Of a stretch of 10,929 nucleotides of DNA, positions 1-8,300 are shown piece after piece; positions within the stretch are counted from its first letter, which is position 1, and every line of letters begins with the position of its first letter. The stretch is from a bacterium (lineage in GTDB: Bacteria; Bacteroidota; Ignavibacteria; Kapaibacteriales; UBA2268), in NCBI GenBank assembly GCA_024710535.1, contig JANJUO010000592.1:1-10929 (forward strand). The letters are read 5' to 3'. Below the pieces are notes generated by a model. It was not told the origin of the DNA, did not search any database, and was given only the letters and a program-made list of their open reading frames with translations. Position numbers and translations under genes: made by a program.

Positions 1-14
1 TATAATCCGATGCA

Positions 15-69
15 GGGTTTGGATTTATCACAAACCCATTTCTAGCAACTAATCCTACTGCTTAGTTGC
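15..69. other. Two consecutive hairpins of unknown role
   Basis: GGGTTTG at 15-21 pairs with CAAACCC at 31-37 (7 bp, 9-nt loop). GCAACTAA at 45-52 pairs with TTAGTTGC at 62-69 (8 bp, 9-nt loop). Neither is followed by a real T-run, so they are not convincing intrinsic terminators, but they could be the 3' end of a transcript entering from the left or a small structured leader. The pairing is read directly; the role is unknown. Confidence 0.25.
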
Positions 70-94
70 ATTTACATTTATTCACTGTAAAAAA

Positions 95-106
95 TCGAAT
101 ATTCGA
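95..106. promoter_or_regulatory. 12-bp perfect palindrome, possible operator
   Basis: TCGAATATTCGA is a perfect 12-bp palindrome lying about 32 bases upstream of the -33-like element of the promoter candidate for the carboxyltransferase gene. Its position would suit an activator or repressor dimer. In AT-rich DNA such a palindrome can also occur by chance, and no regulator gene is in view. Confidence 0.2.
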
Positions 107-138
107 ATCCCTTAAGTTACATTCATAATTTTTTATTG

Positions 139-168
139 TTGAATTATGGTAAAATGTTGTTAATTTTG
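139..168 (+). promoter_or_regulatory. Bacteroidota-type promoter candidate for the carboxyltransferase gene
   Basis: TAATTTTG at 161-168 matches the Bacteroidota -7 consensus TAnnTTTG exactly, and TTG at 139-141 lies 19 nt upstream, as expected for the -33 element. A start near 175 would give a leader of about 50 nt. A clear Shine-Dalgarno sequence, TGAGGA, follows at 215-220. The match is read from sequence; activity is inferred, and short AT-rich motifs match easily by chance. Confidence 0.4.
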
Positions 169-227
169 TAATGCTTGATTTTACAAAAAGTTAAGTAATT
201 ATTAAATATAAATCTGAGGATTTAAAT

Positions 228-1781
228 ATGGAAAAGAAAAAATTTATTGATGTTATGGATACATCTTTCAGAGATGGATTCCAATCGGTTTTTGGTGGCA
301 GAGTTTTGATGAAGGACTTTTTACCAGCTTTGGAAGCGGCTGTACATGTTGGATTTAGACATTTTGAATTTGGTGGCGGTGCAAGATTTCAAGCACCTTT
401 ATTCTACTTGAATGAAAATCCATTCGAAATGATGGATACATTCAGAAAAGTAACCGGACCTGACGCAAATCTACAAACACTTTCACGCGGAATTAATACT
501 GTTGCTTTGGATACCGGTTCAAGAGAAGTAGTTGATTTACATGCCAAAACATTCTCCAAGCATGGCACAACTACTATACGTAATTTTGACGCTTTGAATG
601 ATGTGCAGAATTTGCAATTCAGCGCCGAATGTATTGTTAAATATGGATTGAAGCACGAAGTTGTAGTTACATTGATGGAATTGCCTCCGGGCTGTAGTGG
701 CGCCCATGATGTTCCATTTTACGAAAAAACACTTCGCAATATTTTGGATTCGGGCATTCCTTATCATAGTGTTTGCTTCAAAGATGCAAGCGGAACTGCA
801 AGTCCGCAAAAAGTTTATGAAACCATCAAAATGGCAAGAAAAATGCTTCCTGACGGCACTCATATTCGCTTGCATACTCATGAAACTGCAGGTGTTTCGG
901 TGGCTTGCTATCTTGCGGCACTCGAAGCAGGTGCTGATGGTATAGACCTTGCTTGCGCCCCTGTTTCGGGTGGAACTTCCCAACCGGACATAATTATTAT
1001 GCTTCACGCTTTGAAGGGTAAACCATTCGATTTGGGCTTGGATATTGAAAAATTACGTGAATATGAAGAAGTTTTTGTTGATACTTTGAAAGATTATTTT
1101 ATTCCTCCAGAAGCAACTCAAGTATCACCGATGATTCCATTTTCTCCTATGCCGGGCGGTGCGCTTACGGCAAATACTCAAATGATGCGTGATTATAAAA
1201 TTTTGGACAAATTCCCACAAGTAATCAAAGAAATGCGAGAAGTGGTTACCAAAGGTGGATTCGGAACTTCTGTAACACCAGTTTCACAATTCTATTTCCA
1301 ACAGGCATTTAATAATGTTATGCAAGGACCTTGGAAGCAAATTGCTGACGGTTATGGCAAGATGGTGCTTGGATATTTCGGCAAAACACCTGTTGCACCG
1401 GATCCTGAAATAGTAAGAATTGCATCAGAACAACTGAAATTGCCTCCAACCAAAGAAAATCCACTCGATATTTCTGACCGCGACCCGAAAAAAGGATTGA
1501 AGCATTGGACTGAAGTTCTTAAAAATGAAAATCTTCCAGTCAATGATGATAATTTATTTATTGCTGCATCAAGCGAACAGAAAGGCATTCTTTTCTTGAA
1601 AGGAGACGCCAAAGTAAATGTTCGTAAATTATCAGACGAGAAAAAAGAAGAGCCAAAACCAGCTCCTGCTCCTCCAAAAGTTGAAGAGCCAAAACCAGCA
1701 GAAACTCTAAACAGCGTTCATACAAAATTCCGAATCACATTGGAAGGAAAGCAGTTTGAAGTTGATGTTGAGAAAGTGTAA
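228..1781 (+). CDS. Carboxyltransferase subunit, OadA/PycB family, lacking a complete biotinyl domain
   Basis: 517-residue cytoplasmic protein of the HMGL-like/PYC_OADA family. These enzymes move a carboxyl group between biotin and pyruvate/oxaloacetate (pyruvate carboxylase B, oxaloacetate decarboxylase alpha, transcarboxylase 5S). Visible landmarks are DTSFRDGFQS at 11-20 (usual DTTLRDAHQS), FDALNDVQNL at 120-129, CFKDASG at 183-189 with K185 in the place of the carboxyl-accepting lysine (usual KDMAG), the metal-binding HTHETAG at 216-222, SGGTSQP at 247-253, MPGGALTAN at 308-316, VTPVSQ at 349-354 and GYFGKTP at 382-388. A Lys/Glu/Pro-rich linker (about 470-492) follows, then FRITLEGKQFEVDVEKV, which is the first strands of a biotinyl domain. 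The protein stops there, so the AMKM biotinylation site is absent and a separate carrier protein is implied. The start is set by TGAGGA 7 nt upstream. The family is certain; the substrate is not. Confidence 0.9.
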   Translation: MEKKKFIDVMDTSFRDGFQSVFGGRVLMKDFLPALEAAVHVGFRHFEFGGGARFQAPLFYLNENPFEMMDTFRKVTGPDANLQTLSRGINTVALDTGSREVVDLHAKTFSKHGTTTIRNFDALNDVQNLQFSAECIVKYGLKHEVVVTLMELPPGCSGAHDVPFYEKTLRNILDSGIPYHSVCFKDASGTASPQKVYETIKMARKMLPDGTHIRLHTHETAGVSVACYLAALEAGADGIDLACAPVSGGTSQPDIIIMLHALKGKPFDLGLDIEKLREYEEVFVDTLKDYFIPPEATQVSPMIPFSPMPGGALTANTQMMRDYKILDKFPQVIKEMREVVTKGGFGTSVTPVSQFYFQQAFNNVMQGPWKQIADGYGKMVLGYFGKTPVAPDPEIVRIASEQLKLPPTKENPLDISDRDPKKGLKHWTEVLKNENLPVNDDNLFIAASSEQKGILFLKGDAKVNVRKLSDEKKEEPKPAPAPPKVEEPKPAETLNSVHTKFRITLEGKQFEVDVEKV

Positions 1782-1792
1782 GTGAATTTTTA

Positions 1793-1829
1793 AAAGGTTG
1801 ATACAAATAGTGTCAACCTTTCTTTTTTT
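1793..1829 (+). terminator. Intrinsic terminator after the carboxyltransferase gene
   Basis: A 12-bp stem (1793-1804 with 1810-1821, one T-G wobble) closes an AAATA loop and is followed by C and seven T residues (1823-1829). It begins 11 nt after the stop codon. It is a textbook rho-independent terminator, and it also lies directly in front of the next gene's ribosome binding site. Confidence 0.9.
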
Positions 1830-1834
1830 AAGGA
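1830..1834 (+). promoter_or_regulatory. Ribosome binding site that fixes the fkbM-type start
   Basis: AAGGA lies 5 nt before the ATG at 1840. The frame is also open from a TTG at 1798, but that codon is buried in the terminator stem and has no Shine-Dalgarno sequence, so the ATG is preferred. Confidence 0.65.
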
Positions 1835-1839
1835 AAAAT

Positions 1840-2535
1840 ATGGCACAATCAGATAGATTATTCTACACGAAAATAAATCAAAAAGGATATAAGCCCAAAA
1901 ATATTTGTGAAATTGGTGTGTATAAGCCCGAATTTTCGAATGTTTTGGGATTTATTCATGAGCAAATTCCTGCTACCCTTGTTGAAGCCGATCCTGATTG
2001 TATCAAGCAAATCAATAATCTTTTTTCTAAATTCAAAAATGTTTCTGTAGTTGAAGCTGCCGTATTCGATTTTAATGGAACAGTTGAATTATGCAAAAGC
2101 GAATCATCTACTTTTATTAGCGATTTATCTTCAAGTCCGGCTTTGATTAATGATAATTATCAAAAATCAAAATCGAATTCTTTTGTTGCTAAATCTATTT
2201 TATTTTCGGAAATTGATAATGGAGATTTCGATTTAATTAGCATTGATATTGAAGGAGCAGAATGGTATGTTTTGAAAAATATGATAAGTCGCCCCAATAT
2301 TTTATCCATCGAAACGCACGGAAAATACTACACAAATCCAAATATCATCGAAATTAATAATTGGATAAACAAAAACAATTACAAAATTTGGTATAAAGAC
2401 AAAAGCGATACAGTCTATATCAAAGAGAATCTATTTCCAATAAAATTTTCTGAAAAATTGCAACTAATGATTACAAATGCAAAAATTTCATTAATCAAAA
2501 AGAAGAAAATTCTAAAAAAATTATTAAAAAAATAG
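1840..2535 (+). CDS. FkbM family SAM-dependent methyltransferase
   Basis: 231 residues from the ATG preceded by AAGGA. It has a class I (Rossmann) methyltransferase layout: glycine motif I, CEIGVYKPEFSNV, at 23-35; the acidic end of strand 2, VEADPD, at 48-53; VVEAAVFDFNGTVEL (70-84), as in FkbM proteins; and the hallmark FDLISIDIEGAEWYVL at 130-145. The family usually O-methylates sugars or polyketides (FkbM itself, NoeI); the acceptor here cannot be predicted. The C-terminal tail (219-231) is very lysine-rich, and the A-run coding it (about 2510-2531) is A/T-homopolymeric. No signal peptide or membrane segment is visible. It stands alone between a terminator and a 240-base gap, with no glycosyltransferase or polysaccharide genes beside it, so its pathway is not indicated. 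Family call firm, substrate unknown. Confidence 0.85.
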   Translation: MAQSDRLFYTKINQKGYKPKNICEIGVYKPEFSNVLGFIHEQIPATLVEADPDCIKQINNLFSKFKNVSVVEAAVFDFNGTVELCKSESSTFISDLSSSPALINDNYQKSKSNSFVAKSILFSEIDNGDFDLISIDIEGAEWYVLKNMISRPNILSIETHGKYYTNPNIIEINNWINKNNYKIWYKDKSDTVYIKENLFPIKFSEKLQLMITNAKISLIKKKKILKKLLKK

Positions 2536-2775
2536 ATAATTGCTGTGCTGACTTGTAATTTATTGTGCGAACTCTATTAATTAATAGCAAATTGCTATAG
2601 TCTGTCTTTTCTCAACCACATTCCGTTTTTTTTGAATAATATTATTTGTTGCTATCGCTTTTAACTACTGACTGAACAAAATAAATTGCTAATATTGTTA
2701 TCTCGCCATTATGAATAACTTTGCCAAAACAAATTATTTCTTTATATTTCGATTTTGAAAGATTTTGGATTTGAA
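2536..2775. other. Non-coding gap with a TAGCAA palindrome
   Basis: This 240-base stretch has no convincing gene. It contains a near-perfect palindrome at 2584-2598 (ATAGCAA, central A, TTGCTAT), a T8 run at about 2626-2633 without a clear stem before it, and a further TTGCTA at 2649-2654. No good TAnnTTTG promoter was found for the next gene. The TAGCAA/TTGCTA core also appears in the leader at the left edge and in the right-edge intergenic region. Confidence 0.3.
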
Positions 2776-3273
2776 ATGAAATCAATTTTAAGATGGGAAA
2801 AGGGAATATTTTCGAAAATTTATAGAATTTTTGATAATGCAATTGAAATTGGCTTTATTCAGGATAATATATTTTCGAAATCAACCAAAGCCAAACTCAA
2901 TAATAAGGAATTTACATTTATTCCTTACGGATTTATCGATAAAAATACAGATATAATCGATAATCAAACAAATTTGGTAATTGGGAAAATCAAATATAAT
3001 AATTGGATGAATAAAGCAGAAATTACGGTTAACGGAAAAACTTATCATTGGAAATACAGCAATTTATGGAATTCAAAATGGCAAATTACAGATTTGAGAG
3101 GCACAGAAATTAATTTTCACGGCGGTTCGTTTAGCGGGCGAGTAGAATCTAATATTTCAGATGAACTATTGATATTGATAGGATTGTTTATAGCAAACTA
3201 CTACATTCAAATGACAGTGATTTTGATTTTTATAGTATTGTTGCCAGTTTGGATTACTCTTATCTCATCATAG
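2776..3273 (+). CDS. Hypothetical protein with beta-rich body and hydrophobic C-terminus
   Basis: 165 residues from the ATG at 2776; a TTG at 2755 would add seven residues. The Shine-Dalgarno signal is weak for either (GGAT at 2767-2770). I do not recognise a named domain. Residues 1-125 alternate short hydrophobic and polar stretches with frequent Trp/Tyr/Gly turns (NGKTYHWKYSNLWNSKWQIT at 86-105; GTEINFHGGSFSG at 109-121), which looks like consecutive beta strands. Residues 131-163 are strongly hydrophobic, enough for one long or two short membrane segments, and no N-terminal signal peptide is seen. The layout recalls LURP-one/tubby-like phospholipid-binding proteins with a C-terminal anchor, but this is only a resemblance. 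The ORF runs to a stop 7 bases before a strong terminator, which supports it being a real gene. It could work at the inner membrane; function unknown. Confidence 0.7.
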   Translation: MKSILRWEKGIFSKIYRIFDNAIEIGFIQDNIFSKSTKAKLNNKEFTFIPYGFIDKNTDIIDNQTNLVIGKIKYNNWMNKAEITVNGKTYHWKYSNLWNSKWQITDLRGTEINFHGGSFSGRVESNISDELLILIGLFIANYYIQMTVILIFIVLLPVWITLISS

Positions 3274-3280
3274 AATTTAA

Positions 3281-3321
3281 AAAAAAAGTTTGTATTCATT
3301 GATTGATTACAAACTTTTTTT
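3281..3321. terminator. Bidirectional intrinsic terminator between convergent genes
   Basis: A 14-bp perfect stem (3281-3294 with 3308-3321) with a 13-nt loop has an A7 run on the left arm and a T7 run on the right, centred on AGTTTGTA/TACAAACT. Read on plus, it ends the gene stopping at 3273; read on minus, it ends the operon stopping at 3341. It serves both strands. Confidence 0.88.
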
Positions 3322-3340
3322 ATGATTTCAAATATAGAAA

Positions 3341-4339
3341 TTACGGTAATGTTTTGAAAGCAATATATCTTAATAGAATTTCAAATAGAAACAAACCAAG
3401 AGCCAATAGTGCAAAAATTCTAAAATGGTCAGTTTTTTTAGAGAATACAGCAATATCAACTTTTGTAGTTTCTAATTTATTGATTTCATTATATATATCT
3501 TCCAATGACTTATTATTCGTTGCACGGAAATATTTTCCATTAGTTTTTTTGGAAATTTCCTTCAAAATTTCTTCATCAATCTGGACTTCTACATTTCTGT
3601 ATTGCTTGCCAAATGGAGTATCAAATGGATATGGTGCCATACCTTTTGTTCCAACGCCAATAGTATAAACACGAATGTTATAAGTTTTCGCAATGTCTGC
3701 GGCAGTTGCCGGAGCTACGAATCCCATATTGTTTACGCCATCTGTGAGAAGGATGATTACTTTGCTTTTTGCTTTGCTATCTTTGAGTCTTGTAACTGCA
3801 GTAGCAAGCCCCATACCGATTGCCGTACCATCTTCGATCATACCAGATTGAATAGATTTGAACATACTTTTCAAAACTGTATGGTCGATTGTTACAGGAC
3901 ATTGGGTAAAACTCTCGCCTGAAAAAACCACCAATCCCATTCTATCATTAATACGATTTTCGATAAATTGAAGAGCATATTTCTTTGCGGCTTCAATTCT
4001 ATTTGGCTTCAAATCTTCTGCAAGCATCGAGGTAGAAACGTCAATTGCCAAAACAATATCAATTCCTTCGGTATTAACGGTTTCCTTGCTGGAACTTGTT
4101 TGAGGACGTGCAAGTGCAACAACAATCGAAGCATAAGCCAAAAGACGTAAAACAAATAGTGAATGTCGTAAGTAAAGTCGCAACGATGGCTTAACATTTT
4201 TAAATGCCGCAATAGATGATACTTTGAATGTAATAGTTCTTGTTTTTTGTCGCCAAATATACCAAATTATAAAAAATGGAATCAAAATCAACAAATAAAA
4301 ATAATCTGGATTTGCAAATATATATCTTTCTCCAATCAT
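3341..4339 (-). CDS. batA: BatA-like von Willebrand factor A membrane protein
   Basis: 332-residue inner-membrane protein of the Bacteroidota aerotolerance (Bat) type. It has two N-terminal membrane segments (about 14-29 and 60-77), a VWA domain (about 92-290) and a C-terminal membrane segment (about 307-327). The metal-ion-dependent adhesion site is complete: DVSTS at 100-104, threonine in DGTAIG at 170-175 and LLTDG at 197-201. The blocks GTAIGMGLATAV and VYTIGVGTKGMAPYP are typical of BatA. The VWA domain is expected to lie in the periplasm, between the second and third segments. The family is linked to oxygen/stress tolerance in Bacteroides and to MoxR partners elsewhere; the biochemical role is unsettled. 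Its ATG overlaps the previous gene's stop (TAATG), and a perfect Shine-Dalgarno lies inside that gene. It is the last gene of the cluster; no batB-batE follow. Confidence 0.92.
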   Translation of the reverse strand: MIGERYIFANPDYFYLLILIPFFIIWYIWRQKTRTITFKVSSIAAFKNVKPSLRLYLRHSLFVLRLLAYASIVVALARPQTSSSKETVNTEGIDIVLAIDVSTSMLAEDLKPNRIEAAKKYALQFIENRINDRMGLVVFSGESFTQCPVTIDHTVLKSMFKSIQSGMIEDGTAIGMGLATAVTRLKDSKAKSKVIILLTDGVNNMGFVAPATAADIAKTYNIRVYTIGVGTKGMAPYPFDTPFGKQYRNVEVQIDEEILKEISKKTNGKYFRATNNKSLEDIYNEINKLETTKVDIAVFSKKTDHFRIFALLALGLFLFEILLRYIAFKTLP

Positions 4340-5331
4340 TAAAAATCCTCCTTTTTAACGTTGGTAGTTGTATTGTCATTATTATCAGCAAATAAGGCAG
4401 TTTGATTCACAAACTCTATCGCAAATAGAACGCATTGCTCATTTTCTGTTGCAATTGGCTCGTATTTTGCAAATTTTGCCAAATCGGATAATTCAAGCAT
4501 TTTCTTTAAATTCAATCTTGCAGTATCGGAAATATCAATTTGATTGAATTTTTCTACAATTTCCTGAGTTGTCATTTCAAGAGCGATAATATCAAATCTA
4601 TGTTCGATATAAGTACGAACAATTTCTGAAATTTCCGAATGATATTCCTTGAATTTGCCTTGCGTCCAAATTCTTTGCGATTCCACTCGTCGCAATTCTC
4701 TTAATGCAATAATATGAGCCGGTTCGCTTGGTTTGACGCGTTGCTTTTCAACTACAACCACACGTGTTTTATATTTTTGATATAATCGAATTCCAATGTA
4801 TATCAAAACGATTAAGCCGAGAATTATCAAGATGTATGGCAGAACTTCATCAAATGTCCAAGGAGCATCAATCGGTCCCTTTATATCTTTAATTTCAGCA
4901 GTAGTATCCACCGCCACAGTTGCAAAATTCAGCCATAATGGATTGGTAGAAACGGGATAAGGCAAATCGAATCCACTCTTTTCGTAGAGAAAATTAAATT
5001 CAGGAATTTGATATGAGCCACTATCAAAACTGGTTACCACTAATTCTTGATTGTAGTAAGTAAAAAGCGAATCTTTAACTGTATCAATTTTGGATACAGA
5101 AATTATTTCAATTTTACCAATAGAATCGCTTGGAATATTTGCCCAATTTAATTTAATTTTCGGATCGAGTTTCACAGAAAGTTTTAATTTTATCTGCTCG
5201 CCAATTTTTACATTATTTGTATCAATTGTTGCATTTGCCTCAACATCTTGGGCAGAAATATTGTTGCTGATTGCAAAAAATAAAATTATTATCAAACTAT
5301 ATTTAAAAATTATTTTCATCATATCTTTCAT
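4339..5331 (-). CDS. Bat-cluster membrane protein: signal peptide, BatD-like region, TM helix, DUF4381-like tail
   Basis: 330 residues. Residues 1-28 form a signal peptide with a hydrophobic core IIILFFA and a likely cleavage after SAQ. Residues 29-140 are beta-rich and resemble the repeat unit of BatD/oxygen-tolerance proteins (ATIDTNNVKIGEQIKLKLSV; SGSYQIPEFNFLY). A single membrane helix lies at 164-182. The cytoplasmic tail (186-330) is helical, with PAHIIALRELRRVE at 204-217 and GKFKEYHSEISEIVRTYIE at 225-243, as in DUF4381-type proteins. In MoxR-DUF58-VWA clusters a protein of this kind usually sits between DUF58 and batA, so the position fits. It probably couples the periplasmic and cytoplasmic sides of the module (inference). 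The ATG shares one base with the previous stop; in-frame Met4 and Met5 are alternative starts, and the Shine-Dalgarno is weak. Confidence 0.8.
   Translation of the reverse strand: MKDMMKIIFKYSLIIILFFAISNNISAQDVEANATIDTNNVKIGEQIKLKLSVKLDPKIKLNWANIPSDSIGKIEIISVSKIDTVKDSLFTYYNQELVVTSFDSGSYQIPEFNFLYEKSGFDLPYPVSTNPLWLNFATVAVDTTAEIKDIKGPIDAPWTFDEVLPYILIILGLIVLIYIGIRLYQKYKTRVVVVEKQRVKPSEPAHIIALRELRRVESQRIWTQGKFKEYHSEISEIVRTYIEHRFDIIALEMTTQEIVEKFNQIDISDTARLNLKKMLELSDLAKFAKYEPIATENEQCVLFAIEFVNQTALFADNNDNTTTNVKKEDF
4346..4353 (-). promoter_or_regulatory. Strong Shine-Dalgarno for batA inside the upstream gene
   Basis: Read on minus, AAGGAGGA lies 6 nt before the batA ATG and within the last codons of the preceding gene. 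It confirms the ATG at 4337-4339 and suggests high translation of batA independent of, or in addition to, coupling through the TAATG overlap. Confidence 0.8.
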
Positions 5332-8300
5332 TATTTTACAATACTAACAGATTTGATTAATGTATTGCCATTATTGATAATTCTAAGCAAATATGCGCCA
5401 GTTGCATATTTTTCGGCATTCAATTCCAAAATATAAAAGCCGTCCTGTCTATATTCATTAAGCAATCTCGATACAATTCTACCGCTTGAGGCATCAATTA
5501 ATTCAATCATCACATTTCCGGAATTGATATTGAAATTAATATTTGCATTAGACTTAATTGGATTTGGATAGCAATTCATAAATAAATTATTTGGCTTGCC
5601 TTTTTCAATAGAGCCAGGGTTTTCAGTAATGAAATAATTAGATAGCGAATAAACACTTTCAACATTATCAAAATAAGATGTTACCCTGAAATTATGTCTG
5701 CGATTTGCTTGCAAATTAAGCAATTTGAATGAAGTATCTTGAATTATAGTATCAAGAATAATCACATTATATCCAACGCCAGATGAAACCTGCAATCTGT
5801 ATTTCTCTGCCTTCTCAACAGCATCCCAAATAAGTTCTGCATTTATCGAAACATTATTTAAGCCATTTGATGGGTAAATCAAATTTGGAGGTGCAATTGC
5901 CGTTGTGAACGACCATACTTCTGAGAAATCGCTATATCCGCCATCATTTACTGCACGAACTCGCCAATAATATTTCACAAAACCTTGCTTTAGAGCACCA
6001 ATTTCAAAAGTTGTATTTTTCAAGCCACCAATTGTTGTGTCGATAGTCTTAAATTCAGGATCTGTTGAAATCTGAATTTCGTAAACTCCGGCAGTTTCAT
6101 TTGCATTCCAAACCAAATTTACTTTATCTTTGATATTTTTGCTTAGATTGATTGGAGAAATTAATGAAGTTTTTTCAGGTAAAATTGGCAATTCATTTAT
6201 AAATGCCTGAAAAATTCCGGCACCGTGAGTTCCCACCACAACATAACCATCTTCATGCCTTGCGTCTATCATATCAACAGGAACATTGCCGATTGTTGTT
6301 GGACCTTCTTGACGCCAAACAGTACTTTCGCCATTGATAAATGCCGTTGAAAAAAGTCCTGCAGTAGTACCAGCATAATATACTTTTTTATCTTGAACTT
6401 TGAGAATTTCAATCCATTTCACGCCCGGTCCAATTCCAGAGCCATCAGGTTTTTCTTCTAAATTTCCTGAAATTGCATTCCAAGATTCACCTGAATTTGT
6501 TGAATTAAAAATACTTACAATTCCATAATTTGTGAATGAAACAGTAACATTCGAAGCATCATCGGGATCGATAGCAATAGAGCCGATATATGATGCTTTT
6601 GGGAAATATTTGCCTGTAATTTCAATAGGTTTAGGGTTTCCGGTATGAGCATTATCAATTCTATACAGTCTGCCGCGAGTAGTTCCATAATATAGAACAT
6701 TTGCAGGTTTAGTAGAAACTTGAATTGCAGAAATATGCTCACTTCTGGTATCTTCAACAATGTAATCAATTCGAGTGTGATTCAAACTATCCCAATTAAT
6801 TGAGGTAGAATCTTTGGAATTTATCAAAGGAATTTGCATAATATCATTATTTCGCCATACCATTTTGCCACCAGCAAGATACATTCTATTTGTTTCATTT
6901 GGATCAAGAACAAACGGTGTATTCCAAATAAAATCTTTGCCACCAATTGGATCGATTCTTGTTTGAATAAGATTGGTGCCATCATCATTCAAAATGGTTC
7001 TCCAAATACTGATTTTTGGCTGTGGAGTTGAGTTTTGCGAAGAAATTACATAAGAGCCGCCATTTGGAATTTGACAGAAAAATCCATCTCCACGAGTTGG
7101 ATTATTCCATTCTTTTAGCATTTCATTTTTCAAAGATAGCAAAGTTCCATTATCCTGAAGACCACCTATAACCATTTCATTTTTTGTATCTTGATGATCA
7201 ATTGCAAGAGCATAAAATTGAGTTGTGAAATACCCATTATTCAAAGAAATCCAATTCTGAATATCCGCCATACAATCATCAGTTTTATGAACGCCGCCAT
7301 CGGAGCCAGTATATAAAATATTTGAATTATTTCTTGAGAAAACTATATGATGCAAATCGGCGTGATGATTTGGATAACGCCAAGTATAATCACAGTCATT
7401 AAATGGACAAATCCCACCAATTATTGTGAAATTATTTGTTTTAAATCCATCATTTGAGCGATACATCGCAACCGCACCTATAAAAACCACATTTGGATCG
7501 TCCGGTTTTACTCTCACAACCAAATCATAACCCCATTGTGAATTCATTCTGCCCTTAACTTCTGCAGTATTTGGAAGATTATGACTGCGATCTTCCCAGG
7601 TTCCATTCTCACCACTTCCATCGCCACCAAGATATGTATATTTCCAAAAACTATGATACAAACTATCTCCACGTGAATTCAAAGTCAATAGACCGGAGCC
7701 GGGAGTTTCACCAATGAAATATACAAGATTTTCATCAGAAGGTGCAATACCAATAACAATTCGATTATATTTTTTTGGAAAATTTTCGTTATTAATTTTT
7801 GTCCAATTTTCACCATCTTCCGAACGGAAAATTCCTTGAACCGGATTTTGAGTAGGGTTAGATTCCGAACTCAATGTTGCATAAAATATACCGGTTGAAG
7901 TGATTGCAATATCTGACCAAAGATTTGCGTATCTGGCTCCACCCAATACTTTCATCCAACTTGTGCCGGCGTCAACCGATCTATAAATGCCGCTATATCC
8001 AGTGGCAACATATATTTCATCTTTATCAATTGGAGCAGAAGTATTAACAATAATATTTACAACATAGTCAAAATTATTATCGAAAGTATTTGGTTTGTTT
8101 GTGCTTGTTGATGGCATCAATTCCCAGCTCAAACCATTATTTGTTGATTTGAAAATTCCGTCCCCTGTTATATCTGCAGAATTTCCGTATAATTCGCCTG
8201 TTCCTGCATACCATATATCTTGTTTGCCATCGCGTGTGTCTTGAACAAGGCAACTTATTGAATGTAGTTGATGCGGAAGAGTAGTTTTATCCCAAGTTTT

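Noticed and set aside
1..45. Frame 1 is open from the first base to a TAG at 43-45 and could be the tail of an upstream gene.
   Set aside because: Fourteen codons without recognisable sequence, and the stretch overlaps the first hairpin; too little to support a partial gene.
1775..1830. Possible frameshift that would restore the biotinyl domain of the carboxyltransferase.
   Set aside because: The terminator occupies the DNA straight after the stop, and no frame there encodes an AMKM-like segment.
1798..1839. TTG start giving the methyltransferase 14 extra residues.
   Set aside because: The codon lies inside the terminator stem, has no ribosome binding site, and the added residues precede the normal start of the fold; the ATG at 1840 has AAGGA at proper spacing.
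2620..2640. T8 run as an intrinsic terminator after the methyltransferase gene.
   Set aside because: No stable stem immediately before the T-run.
2642..2842. 66-codon minus-strand frame in the gap before the hypothetical gene.
   Set aside because: Low-complexity Lys/Phe/Ile translation, overlaps the better-supported plus-strand gene, and no ribosome binding site.
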